Source of the DNA: Diploscapter coronatus
Lineage: Eukaryota > Nematoda > Chromadorea > Rhabditida > Rhabditidae
Direction of reading: 5' to 3'
Assembly: GCA_964036155.1 (NCBI GenBank)
Contig: OZ038423.1
Location: 5,533,249 to 5,597,248 of the forward strand
Length of the DNA stretch: 64,000 nucleotides
In this document: piece after piece, positions 33,213 through 49,602 of the stretch
How positions within the stretch are numbered: the stretch's first letter is position 1
How the letters are laid out: every line of letters starts with the position of its first letter
Translations under genes and position numbers: made by a program
The notes under the pieces: generated by a model
Seen by the model: only the letters and a program-made list of their open reading frames with translations
Databases searched by the model: none
What the model was told of the DNA's origin: nothing

Positions 33213-35160
33213 GCTGTTCTGGTTATTTATTGAATATCTCTTAAGCAAAAATCAAAGAGGCGTTGGCTTTATACAACAAATAACATATTTTTTAGGTAGA
33301 TTGTCTCTATTGTCATATCGTGAAATTATAGAAATTATGTTTAGTGTAAATTCCGTTAAAGCATGAAGGCTAGTTTCAAGAATTATTATCTAGGTGTTCT
33401 GCCCCTCCTAAAGCTCCTTCATATCTCTTATGAAGATCATAGGGTCAATGAGATCATTTTCAAGCTATTCTTACCTGATACGTCTACACTCTAGATGATT
33501 CTTTAAGATAATATGTGAAGAATGAGATATCGTTATAGCCGGACGAAATTTCATTCGAAAAAGGCTTGATTTTGTTTGTATACAATTCAATAAATCAATG
33601 CACATTTTGTAAAGGAAAATTTATCGTTTTCTATACTCTCTTACAATTCATAATTATAACTTGTAGATAATATTAGAACTCCTCGCTCGCTTCGACGTTC
33701 TAGTTGTCAGCCTTCGGCTGGCAGGTGGGTAGATCAATTTATCATGATTGAATACAAACGAACTGAGGTTTCGAAGTTTTCAACCGTCCTGCCCTACTAC
33801 TATATCTTATTGTATACATGCCCACTCAATTTTTATTTTTCTGTTCTCATGAGCTATACCATATGAAGTTATAGAATGAGCTATAAAAAAATATGTACAC
33901 ATTTCAATATTTAGAATTTTGCGCATAACATGATATGGAAATACTATTGTTTGGCGAATGTGTTGGGTTGTTCAACAAAAATTTTGTTGAGCAACGCTAC
34001 ACTTTGTCGAACAATTTACGCCCATTTATTTGACATCACATTCATTTCATAGAAGTTAACTTCGTTGAGAGTCATGAAGTAGAATAGTAGTTTATCGAAT
34101 AAATTTTAAAATTTTCTACGCAGGACATGCCACCAAGGTTGGACGAAATTTCGGCTTCGGTGGGTTTTTTTATTTCGATTTGGTAACTTGAAAAATTGAA
34201 TTTTGAGTTTCAGTTTTTCGAAATTTTATATTTCGTCCAGCCCTGCATGCTACAATATTTTAGTCATTACTAAATAGCGAGGCGGTAATGATAAATATTG
34301 ATTTTGCAAATGACAAACTTCTAAACCTAACTATTGGATTGGTCAATAAGCTCTGGGACACTTTGCCCCTATGCCCTCTATAGGTTAATTTTCTTATGGA
34401 GCGTGTCCTAATATAAACTTCTAGTATGACTGTAGTTTGAGTCTTATAAAAACTGAATCTTAAACACTTCGGAAAAATTATATCTTTTATAGAGTTCTTA
34501 TTTTTCGATGATGTTTTCACAAGGGCTGTATATTTTGATGAGCTCAATCGATTGGTATATCGCTTAGGAAATTGCTAAAATTGCTAAATTTGTTGAAAAT
34601 AAAATCGTGCTAGGTTAGGCGCCCAATGATTGTCCTTGCAGTCCATTGCAAGTGGCTATTTTTGGCAAATCTTATAACTCAAAGTCAGGGCTCGAATCTG
34701 ACCTCTGTGTCACCCCTCCGAAGCGAGGCGCACTTCTTTCTGTCAACTACACTATGTGAGCATGACCGCCTCTAGCTGGGAGTTATCCAAATTTTATGCA
34801 ACTGAAAACTCATAGATGAGAAGTCCAAAAATTCGAAAACAAAATTGAAAGTGATCATATATAACAGCATTTTATAAAATCCATCAAGATGAACAGCTTT
34901 TGTGAAAAAACCATTGCAAAATAACCACTATGAGATTGTCTAGAATTTTTTTCTTTGAGTGTGTTCTGTTTTACAGCAGTAAATGTTCATTCACGTTGGA
35001 GTTACGCTCCAACTGCGAATGACATCTATCCCATAATTAGCTAATAATTATCAGAAATTGATTTTAGATGGTTAAATGCAGAATTTGGCATAATATAAAT
35101 GTATTAAATTTAATGCACTATCCAACTGATTACACGAGTAAGTTTTTTTTTTCTTTCAAT
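33213..35160. other. Intergenic with short repeats; no gene
   Basis: It contains a GC hairpin CAGCC-TTC-GGCTG (33708-33720), an inverted pair of GGACGAAATTTCGG/TTTCGTCCAG (34140-34245) related to 39680-39970, a short self-complementary ACAAAAATTTTGT near 33980, and a block at 34310-34560 related to 37369-37580. No coding exon recognised. Confidence 0.45.
34675..34770 (-). pseudogene. tRNA-like fragment, weak
   Basis: On the minus strand there is a TAGTGTAGTTGACAG stretch, then CCTCGCTTCGGAGG (a variable-arm-like hairpin) and AGATTCGAGCCC as B-box. A full acceptor stem and cloverleaf could not be drawn, so this is at most a tRNA pseudogene or SINE head. Confidence 0.25.
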
Positions 35161-35169
35161 TGTGAGCGA

Positions 35170-35380
35170 TCTGAAAGCGTGTATATTTGACGCGAAATTA
35201 ACCGGTTATTGAATCTGGTGTATGGAAAAGTGGACGGAGCTTATATCTCCTCTTTAACAACTGTTCTCCTTTCTTCCACCTAATGAAAGGAGCCCTCGCT
35301 GAAAAGAGGAATAAGCGCTGCCCACTTTTGCATGCACCAAACTCAATAACCAGTTAATTGTGCGTTAATGACACCAAAAT
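35170..35380. repeat. Foldback MITE, second copy of 5490-5690
   Basis: TTTGACGCGAAATTAACCGG pairs with CCAGTTAATTGTGCGTTAAT, and the inner CGGAGCTTATATCTCC pairs with GGAATAAGCGCTGCCC. It matches the intronic copy at 5490. Confidence 0.7.
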
Positions 35381-35916
35381 GGTGAAAACTCGATCGAGAT
35401 CCTCAATATTCGGATTTTTCGCGCCCCGAAAAAACTGTTTTGTCCATTTTCGCAATAGAAAAATTTTCTGTGCCAACCCATGCCTCATTTTCTTAAAGAA
35501 TTGATGTCATATGTGCAGTCGATCTAAAGTGAGGATTCTGAAAAAAGGGCGGAGCAAATAGTAACCATGCGAGGTCTTTGCTTTCTCTGTGCTCTCTATT
35601 AATTCCCCTCTCTCCCTTCAGTGAGTCAGGTACCCTAGCAGTGGCTTGTTTTTTCAAATGCAAGAAAAAGAATGTTGGCCCACTGAAAAAGGAGGAAAAC
35701 ATGGAGGGGGAAAGAGTCAAAAATGAAAAACGCTGCTGCGTTAGCCATCGAAGGGGAGGAGACTGTAGACTCCGTCAGGGATGTTGGCAGTGCAAACAAA
35801 TTTGCATCTGCACTGCAATTTTTCGCTCTGTACTGCACTCTCAATATTCCTAGACTCCATCCTTCTTTTGACATCTTCCCTATAAATAGACTGTAAAATT
35901 TTAAATGAAATTTCAG

Positions 35917-38900
35917 AGAACTATCAATGCAAATGCATTCCTATAAATAATTTAAAGAAATTTCTACGATTATTATTAACATCAATAGCCACGATATTAA
36001 TTTGCATATTTCTTCATAATTATTATAATATTTTTGCACTCTCGTTCATAAAATCTTGCCACTTAAGTAATGTAACAAATACATTTCATGCTGAGGAAAC
36101 AGTGCCTCCATTTGTTGATGCTTGGAGAATGATATTGGTAAGTAAAGATAGGAAAAAGGTATTGGAAGCAGGGCCATGTCTCAGTTGCCTGCATGATAAT
36201 GAGAAGGAAGAGGAAAAACGAAAGAGTATGGAGCTCATCGCAGCAGAGAAAACGAAAAAGGAGAGAAATGACAGGTTGCAGGTGCCTGCGCTCATTCTAT
36301 TTTCTTTTTCTTTCCGTGCCTGCGACGAGCTCCATACTCTTTTGTTCTTTTCTCCTTCTCTCATTTATCATGCGACATCTGCACGCACAGTCCTGAATGA
36401 GAATCACTGTAATAATTAAAATTCTTGTCGAAATCTAGAATTTTTTTCATATCGCTTTTCGAATTCCTAATTAGTTGATTCGAAAATAGTAAATTTCGAC
36501 TCCATATTTTCATTTCGCCTCGATAAGCAGAACAAATCGGAGGTCATGTTTCCACATGTTCTTTCTTCTGCTTGTGATAAGTTTTTTTTGTTTTAATAAA
36601 AATGTATTACTATCATTTCATCCCCACCTGATCTTTAATACAATTTATGTTCTACTATCATTCAAACGTAATTATATTTTTAAAGGGAAAAATGAGCTTT
36701 TCAGTCATACATTCCACAATATCAGTAATTTTAGATATCAAACAAATATAAGCTAACGACTTGTTATTTGCCAAAATCAGTATCAACGATAATGGCTGGA
36801 ATTATGTGCTATCTTGAGAAACCTGGAGTATTTAAACAAAACAATGTATCATTTTTCCACATCTGGCCTAACATAGAGTAAGACGAAAGTCATAGATTCA
36901 AGAGACGTTCTATGAGAGAGTTGGACTAACGGGCGGACAACTGCAAAAGTACTTTTAATCCGGGCCAAAACCATATGGGTGGACACATCTCTGGATCTCA
37001 TTCACAAAAGAAATTCTTTTAGTAGATCCCGTCCCTTTTGCAGGAGCGGGGCACGGTAGTTTGAATTTTTTGATCTTCGTATTTTGATAACCGCAAAGAG
37101 GTACAAAAAAAACATTTTCTGTATTGCATTATTTTTCAAAAATTGAAAAAGAATTATGCTATTGGTATATATGGCTATCTCATGATACGCCATATGCTCG
37201 ATATCAATCAATTGCTAAGTACAGTAGGCGGACTCAGTCAAAACTAGAGGTATTTCTATCCCTATTTTAAATTTTGGCCGTAAAAATTCCGAAATGAAAT
37301 TTGTTCAATTTTTTTATCATATTCAGCTATAATGGGATTAAATGAAACCGAAAATACCAGTTTAAAAACTACCCTCGATTATCGATTTTTACGAATTTTT
37401 GAAAAGTAGTCATGCTGGTGCAATTTTGAGTTGTGTCGGTTGACGTATGATGAAAAGTGACGGCCCAAATTTTGCAGCATTCAAATACATTTTTCAATAC
37501 CTTTTCAACTGTGTATAACACTTGGGGGTTCTCATATAATTCATCCCTGTGCCCTTTATAGGTAATTTTTCTCATAGAACACCTCTTTATATATGACCTG
37601 GCACATTCATCATGAAAACTAAAAGAGGCGAAGGGTTTTTATGGGCGTGGCTTCGCTCTTCCTTTTCGTATGGATGAAACAAAGGACCAGCAGCGAGAAT
37701 GCTCTTATTCATTTCCCTATGAGAATCTGGAAACACCACGCGCCCCATTTTTATTTGGGTACAACGCGGTCCTATCTGATCTGTACCGTACCTCTAAAGA
37801 GTCCCCTTCCACAATAGCCCTCAATCTCTGAAGATCATACAGCTTTCCAGCGATTTTCTAATCCCCACGGATCCCGAAATTCCTCTATCCTTACTTCCCT
37901 AAGGAATTTCTCAGTTTTCCATGTTTCCTAGACCCGAAAATTCTCTAAGAATCTCCGCAAACTTTCCTGACTGATTGGTCCTGGAACGCCTTTGTGAATC
38001 CATACAGAGGAGAATTTTGAGGGGAAACCCTTTGGAAGTACCATGCTAGGCAAGTAGAGACGTATTGTATCCAAATAAAAAATGGGGAATGTTGTACCCA
38101 ATAAAATGGGACGGGTTGTTTCTAGATAGTCCTCTCTCACAAAAACAGAAGACGAAAGCCACGTTTACAAAATCTTCCCCCGCCTTTGATCTCCATGTTG
38201 AATGTACCAAGCCATACCAAACTAAATATAATTACAGTCCTTTCAGACTTTGCAAAAAGAATATTTTGAAAAAGACTCGCATATCAGCATCTGAATTTAT
38301 GAATAAACATAGTCAACATTATCGACAAATTGCAATCATTCGTGATCCGATTGAACGCTTTACAAGTGCATTTGTCCTTATTTGCATATTTCAGTAAGAA
38401 AGTGTTGCTCTTGGAAACTATGGAGATATATGCATTTAGGTCAAAGAAATATGATTGCTTTAAATGCAATGGTAGCATAGAATGTGTTATTCATAAAATT
38501 TATGGCCGCTATAGCAATATTCGACAATCCCTTGATAATTTGGATAAACGCTCGTTATTTTTACTAGATTATCACTTCATGCCACAATCATGGTACGTCT
38601 TCAACTTATAAAAATCAAGAGAATTGAATTAGAGAGTGCAAGGCGCCATTTTTACTGCATCGCTAACGTCCCTGGTTCTATGAACGATTTGTTTTCGGGA
38701 TTACTTAACATTTTTTTTTCCATAAAATACCGAAATTGTACTCAAAAAGCGGCCCTCACCCTCGTTTCTATTGCTTTTCCTTTTTCCCATCCTCTCGCCT
38801 CTTTTCCTTTGCGAATGCAAAATTAGAACTCTCGCTTTCTAACTGAAAGAGTGCCTTACTGTGCGTTTATTTATCATTTTCATGAAGTTTTCGGAAGTTT

Positions 38901-40315
38901 TAGAAATTGAAAAAAAAAAAACAATTCAAGTGAATTAATGAAGCTTCAAAATTGAATCTTTTATGAATCTCTTCTCATTAACTTTGCATCAATAATCACC
39001 TTTTACGTGAATAAAATCTCCACTATCCGTTTTCGGTTCTTTGAACCCTTTCAATGGTGAATCTTTTCAATTTCAGGTATTGTGGATTTAATGAATATTT
39101 ACATAAATATCAAATATATATGTATAACGCTGCTAAGAAGGATGAATTCATAGATGATATAACACGTGATTTGAACCACATAGACGGTGTCGATGCAAAT
39201 ATAACAGAGTATATCAATATTCAATTGAAATGTATGTATACATCTATGTATATAAGTAAATAAAACATATTGAGCTATGAAGAGAATGTGGATCCTGCAT
39301 AGATTTTGCAAGCTCCCCCTATTAGGTCACGGCCTTTCTTTTCTCCACGCTATTCCCTTTCCTCTCACCTTGTTCTTTAGACTCTGCGAGAACCCACGTT
39401 ATTTCTCCATTACTTTCCACGGCTATTCTCTCATGATTTATTCCTTTATTCGATAATTTTCATAATAACAGCATATCTAGGGACTGTAAACTTTGTCCCC
39501 TTTCGTTTTTGCTTTGACTCAAAAGTGGTTATTTGAAACTTCAAAAATAGAAAGGAAGCACTCTTAAAAATGGGAGGTTAAAAAATCAAAATCAGTCCCT
39601 CCCTATGAACCATCCATAGAAATGAATTTTCACCGAAAAATCTACTCTGGAAGTACGCACTCGCGAAATTTGTACTTTGCAAAAACGTGTTCATCTTGGT
39701 AGTCGAATTTTGACGAAATTTTTGAATAAATCAATTTTTATTCCATTTTTCTTTATGAATGACTTAATATAGCAAAATTTATTAGTTTGAACAAGAAATA
39801 ACTGCAAAATGTTAATTTCGCCAAACCATCTGCGTTCCCTATAACGAAATTTCAATTTTGTAAGCAAGTCCCCGAAAACAAAACCAAAATTGCAATTTCT
39901 GGAGATCTCGAAAACGAAACTCCAATTTTGAATGAGCCAAAAACGAAAATGAAATTTCGTCCAGTCTTGATATATACGAGTCAAAGCATTTCAGCAAAAG
40001 TTAATTCAGAAAAAAATATCTGCACTAAATCAATATGACATATGTCATTTGGCACAATTTTTTTTTCAAATCTGAGTAAAAGTCGAAAGTAATATTTCAG
40101 CTAAATTCGCGACACATACCACAACTGGATCTGATGCTCACGAAAATACATGGAATATTTTATCAAGAAGACCAGATTTACTAAAAATTCTACTAAATAT
40201 TTATTATTTCGATTTTAAATTGTTTAATATACCTATTGATAAGTACTATGACTTGATTCATAATACCAATTGCAATCCAATAGTATCAATTGACACTAAC
40301 TTTAGTAGAAAATGA
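35917..40315 (+). CDS. Carbohydrate sulfotransferase family protein with an apparent frameshift
   Basis: Exons 35917-36137, 36735-36877, 38247-38592, 39077-39231 and 40101-40315 (TGA) join in phase. The first listed exon needs one base from an unseen 5' exon, because its frame has no start Met. It encodes a type II signal anchor (LLLTSIATILICIFLHNYYN). Then come YKLTTCYLPKSVSTIMAGIM (5'-PAPS-binding region), IAIIRDPIERFTSAF (3'-phosphate-binding region), CFKCNGSIECV, HFMPQSW|YCGFNEYL, THTTTGSDA and the YYFDFKLF end. This is the nematode branch of Golgi chondroitin/HNK-type sulfotransferases, which move sulfate from PAPS to glycans. Between 38377 and 38393 the frame shifts by one base with no usable splice sites, so it is a pseudogene or carries a sequence error. 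Otherwise all motifs are kept. Confidence 0.8.
36190..36376 (+). repeat. 187-nt near-continuous hairpin in a sulfotransferase intron
   Basis: AAAGAGTATGGAGCTCATCG pairs with CGACGAGCTCCATACTCTTT; pairing extends outward (TGCATGATAATGAGAAGG) and inward to an apex near GCAGGTGCCTGC. Sense transcription of the intron would make a long hairpin RNA. It may equally be a MITE. Confidence 0.65.
36925..37215. repeat. Single-arm copy of the 31640-33212 foldback family
   Basis: It begins GGACAACTGCAAAAGT and continues with CATATGGGTGGACAC and TGGTATATATGGCTA stretches, diverged from 31650-31900. Intron of the sulfotransferase gene. A related block follows at 37369-37580 (matching 34310-34560). Confidence 0.5.
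39680..39970. repeat. Repeat with GACGAAATTT ends
   Basis: TTTTGACGAAATTT near 39710 is matched by the inverted end GAAATTTCGTCCAGTCTTG near 39953, as in the small repeat at 34140-34245. Intron of the sulfotransferase gene. Confidence 0.45.
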
Positions 40316-40335
40316 TTATTTAACACTATATTTAA

Positions 40336-42012
40336 GAGTAAATATCAGGAAAAACCAAAGTCTTAGCAAAGAGGTATAAACAGGGGTCCGCAAATCAAGC
40401 TGATTTTCACATATATTGTTCAGTTTTTCGCGCTGATCATCATGATGTGGCTTGTTTTTCATAAAAAATTATCGTATACAGGATTACGGTAGCTTGAAAT
40501 TTTGACAGATCCGACCTCGGGAAAAAATTCATAACTTTCTTATTTGTGGACCAAATCGAATGGGGTTTTCAGCATTGGATAGTCCATGAAAAACTCTACA
40601 AATAATGTAACTACAACCACCTACTACAATCAATAGCTTCCCGCCAAAAAATTAAAATTTGAAAAAGTGACCCTGACCGGCGACGGTTTTTCGCGATTTT
40701 GACCCCATCGATAGGAAGAAAAGCCTGCTGGAAATTGTCTTATTTGAAAGCCCATTCAATTCTGCGTAAAAGGATATAAATTTTATGAAAAAAGGTGGGG
40801 GATCCTGGGGTCAAAAAGCGCCTCGAATGCGTAAAACTAGGATGATTTTCATGAAAGAAAATTTCAAAAATTCATCTCTCTGTGTATGCACATTCTAGAA
40901 TAAGCTTTGGAACAAAAGTTGATCAACTTGAAGAGCTCTACAAGATTTCATGGAAAACTTCGGCGTTAACTCATATTACCCTTGTAAACACAGTACGGGC
41001 ATATAGGGTAACTTAGGCTAATTTCTTCCGCCAAAATTAATTTCTAAAAATTTTCTTTATATTTTTACTTTATTCTACTACTCAAGATCTACAAAACAAA
41101 AAAGTAATCATGAAATTTAGCCTGATACATAGAGAGATATGAATTTTTGAAAATAATATATAAAAAGGCATAATGATGAATTTGGGAGTCGAACTTCAAA
41201 AAACTCTGGAGCTCATACGGTAATGAATTTAAGGCCGGTCCTGGAACGAAAGTTGTTCACCATGTCCATCTACACAACATACTGGAAGGACGAATTTTTC
41301 CCAACATCATTTACGCGTAAACGTAGTACGAGTATATAGGGTAACTTAGGTTAATTTTTTCCTATCAAAATTAATTTCTAAAAATTTTCTTTATATTTTT
41401 ACTTTACTCTCCTGCTCAATATCTACAAAATTAAAAAAAAATCATGAAATTTGGCGTGAAATACAAGGAGAGATGAATTTTTGAAATTTTCTTTCATGAA
41501 AATCATCCTAGTTTTACGCATTCGAGGCGCTTTTTGACCCCAGGATCCCCCACCTTTTTTCATAAAATTTATATCCTTTTACGCAGAATTGAATGGGCTT
41601 TCAAATAAGACAATTTCCAGCAGGCTTTTCTTCCTATCGATGGGGTCAAAATCGCGAAAAACCGTCGCCGGTCAGGGTCACTTTTTCAAATTTTAATTTT
41701 TTGGCGGGAAGCTATTGATTGTAGTAGGTGGTTGTAGTTACATTATTTGTAGAGTTTTTCATGGACTATCCAATGCTGAAAACCCCATTCGATTTGGTCC
41801 ACAAATAAGAAAGTTATGAATTTTTTCCCGAGGTCGGATCTGTCAAAATTTCAAGCTACCGTAATCCTGTATACGATAATTTTTTATGAAAAACAAGCCA
41901 CATCATGATGATCAGCGCGAAAAACTGAACAATATATGTGAAAATCAGCTTGATTTGCGGACCCCTGTTTATACCTCTTTGCTAAGACTTTGGTTTTTCC
42001 TGATATTTACTC
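40336..42012. mobile_element. 1677-bp palindromic element flanked by TTAA
   Basis: Between TTAA at 40332 and TTAA at 42013, arms 40336-40881 and 41467-42012 (546 bp each) keep a constant coordinate sum of 82348, so no indel has occurred. Ends are GAGTAAATATCAGG and its complement. A 585-bp centre also holds partial inverted sequence (AGGGTAACTTAGGCTAATTT twice, direct). TTAA duplications are known for piggyBac-type elements, but the GAGTAAAT terminus is not the usual CCYT; superfamily unassigned. It starts 20 bases after the sulfotransferase stop. Confidence 0.8.
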
Positions 42013-42116
42013 TTAAGACTACGTAAAATTCTATAAGGGTTTTGAGTTATTGTCATAGAACTAGGCTTTTGACTGGTCAACTATAAACTTACCGCATTTG
42101 TTGTAATTTAAGAGTG

Positions 42117-42380
42117 AATGTAAGGAAAAATCAAAGTCATAAGGAAGGGGTGCGGAACAGGGGTCCACCGATTTGGCTGATTTTCATATTTTGTTCAGTT
42201 TTTCACTCTGATCATCATAGTGTAGTTTGTTTTGCATAAAAAATGATCGTATGCAGGATTATGGCAGCTTAAAGTTTTGACAGACCCGGCCTCGGGAAAA
42301 TTTATAACTTTCTTATTTTTGAACCAAATTGAATGGTTCTTTCTTTATTCGACAGAATTTAATCCATAGATTATCAGGCA
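42117..42380 (+). repeat. Left-end fragment of the same TTAA-flanked family
   Basis: After TTTAA it reads GAGTGAATGTAAGGAAAAAT, then AACAGGGGTCC and TTTTGTTCAGTTTTTC, diverged from 40336-40560. The inverted partner is missing. Confidence 0.55.
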
Positions 42381-42399
42381 ACAAAATAAGAATTTTTCG

Positions 42400-42610
42400 A
42401 CTACTCAGCGAAAATCATGCCTACCCGAGTCAATCTGGGCGGATGTCGGCACTTTTTGCCGACCAATGCCAATCCGCACGAATCCGTGTTGGTCGGTAAT
42501 TTTTATCTGGTAAAATCACCGACCAACTCGGGCAAGTGCCGACTGACTCGGGTCAACTCGGATTGAATTGCAGATCCGGGCGGAGCGGCATACGGGTCGG
42601 CATAATTTTC
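42400..42610. repeat. GC-rich repeat of CCGACC / ACTCGGG units
   Basis: CCGACCAA, GGTCGG and GACTCGGG recur several times in both orientations, so the 200-bp stretch folds into short stems. Flanks are AT-rich. No coding frame. Confidence 0.45.
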
Positions 42611-42916
42611 GTTGAGTTATTCATTAGAACATAATTTAACTTTAGACTTATTTTTAGTTTTACACTCATGATTAGAACAATTTTACTTGCTTCATACGAT
42701 CAACTCAAGATATTTTATCGATGAAAATAGACGAATCACAGTCGACTTTAAGCAAATTTAGCCCTAAATCTGAACAAATCCGATATGAAATACTCGAGTA
42801 AAATACGAATTGAGAAAGACACTTCGGAATTAAATCACAAGTTTACATGTTCACAATCGGTTAGAGCAAAGAAATAAGGAATACATTTGAATACTCATAG
42901 GCTTGATGTGTTTTGC

Positions 42917-42980
42917 TTTTAGGACGCGCGTTCATACTCCGCTCATGTTCACGTGAGCGGAGTATAAACGTGCCCTAAAA
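42917..42980. repeat. 63-bp hairpin downstream of the RecQ5 gene
   Basis: TTTAGG...TTCATACTCCGCTC pairs with GAGCGGAGTATAAACG...CCTAAA around a 10-base loop. It sits 64 bases 3' of the helicase stop codon. Confidence 0.7.
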
Positions 42981-43043
42981 CTCAAAAATAATCAGAAAAT
43001 GAATGAAAGTTACCTGAATAACTGATGAATGCATCGAACAGAA

Positions 43044-48007
<4,964 letters not shown>

Positions 48008-49602
48008 TTTACCCTAAACAATTTCAATAAAGAGACGAGATTTATGACGAAACTTGAACTTTTCGCGAGGTAACTAACGAATGCCTTATAAGAGATTGAT
48101 GGCTATAATTTTGCAGAAAGATAGAACATGTCTTGACAAAAAATTAAGAAAAGTAGCGAAAATTTTACGAAAAAATACGAATTTTTGAACGAAAACGACT
48201 GTTGGATTTTACAATCTCTAATTCTCTTCATGCGAAATATCTTCTCACCGTTTATCGTGCTATGCGTAAAGTGAGCGCACAGTTGTGCGTAATGGTTTCA
48301 TTTTTGAAAATTATGCAAATTTTCTGGAAATTTTGGGAAATATATTTTGATATCATGTTTATGCTGATTTTTGGTGCACATCCATGTTATCAGGTTTATC
48401 GTCGATCTAGACTGTTTTTGGGACGGCGACTTTTCCGAACCCTGCCATTTCCGAACTGGACGTTTCAGAATTGGTTATTTCAGAACTGGATTTCATATTT
48501 TGAGTGAGTTCTGAAGTTTCCATTTGTCGGGTATTCATTTTTAAAGTTCGGAGTTCTGAAACGTCCAGTTCGAAAATGGCAGAGTTCGGAAACGTCGCCG
48601 TCTCGAGTTTTTGAGTCATTTTGGGTTTGAAGGATACTTCTTTCCCAAATTTTTGATTCCAAACCTTCACATTTCTACCAAAAACGTATTCTTACATAGG
48701 TCGGAACTTGGAAACTCTAGCTTTAGGACACACTCAAACTAGAGCTCTATATTATTTGATACTTGGTAAAAAATGTTTCTTTCGAATATAACCTTCAAAA
48801 TATAAATGGAAATAAGATGTGTTGAGTTTTGCTCGAAAGTTATGCTATTTGCTTTAGATCTTATGAGCAATGCGACTTATTACTGTGTCAAAAATATCCA
48901 AATCGCGAGCATCCGAGTAACATTTACATGAAATGTAAGTTATTGCACGTTCGCATTCAATTAGATTTGTAAGAATATCATGATTAGATGTTGGTTACTG
49001 TTATGATGCAGATTGACTTCATTCACATCCGCCATGCCATACTTCATCAAGGAAATACGATTTCCTCCAGCCACACAATATCGGAAATCAGTTGAATTGT
49101 TTGACGCACTAACTACCGTGTTTTCGAAAGCGAGTTCATAAAGTGCAATTATTCAGGAAGTAACGAGGATATTGAAATCGGGCGTTTATTTTAGTAGCGT
49201 TATCAGAAATTCGCCCCATGTTTGATATCGAAAAGCTGGAGGAAGGCCTTTCTGAGTTTACCAGGAAAGTTGTCTTTTAATTGAATTTATCTTAAAAATC
49301 GCTCCACCTCTTCCGTTTCTGTCCGCATATAAACTCAGCAGCAGAAGAACTGAAGGCTGAATATTGTAATCGCCCAAGGAGGTCGAGGAAATTTTCTTCA
49401 TTAGTTCGATATCAGCTAGATTTGTTTTGATAAAGAACGCGTTTTTTCTGAATTTAAAGAAATATCATTAATCTTTAATACATGTTTTTTTTTTTTAATT
49501 TTAGGATTATTTAATAATGCTGTATGAATATCCATATTGGAATCTAACTTTTCCTTTTTTCTAAACAGAATACATTCTGTCGTTTCAATATCTTATTCAG
49601 GA
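48008..49602. promoter_or_regulatory. Divergent intergenic region, rcq-5 / MIG-18-like gene
   Basis: About 1.6 kb between two outward-facing genes, so it should hold both promoters. No individual site could be identified. It contains the hairpin at 48420-48604. Confidence 0.4.
48420..48604. repeat. 185-bp foldback MITE upstream of rcq-5
   Basis: GGGACGGCGAC and CTGCCATTTCCGAACTGGAC at the left pair with GTCCAGTTCGAAAATGGCAG and GTCGCCGTCTC at the right. Confidence 0.75.
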
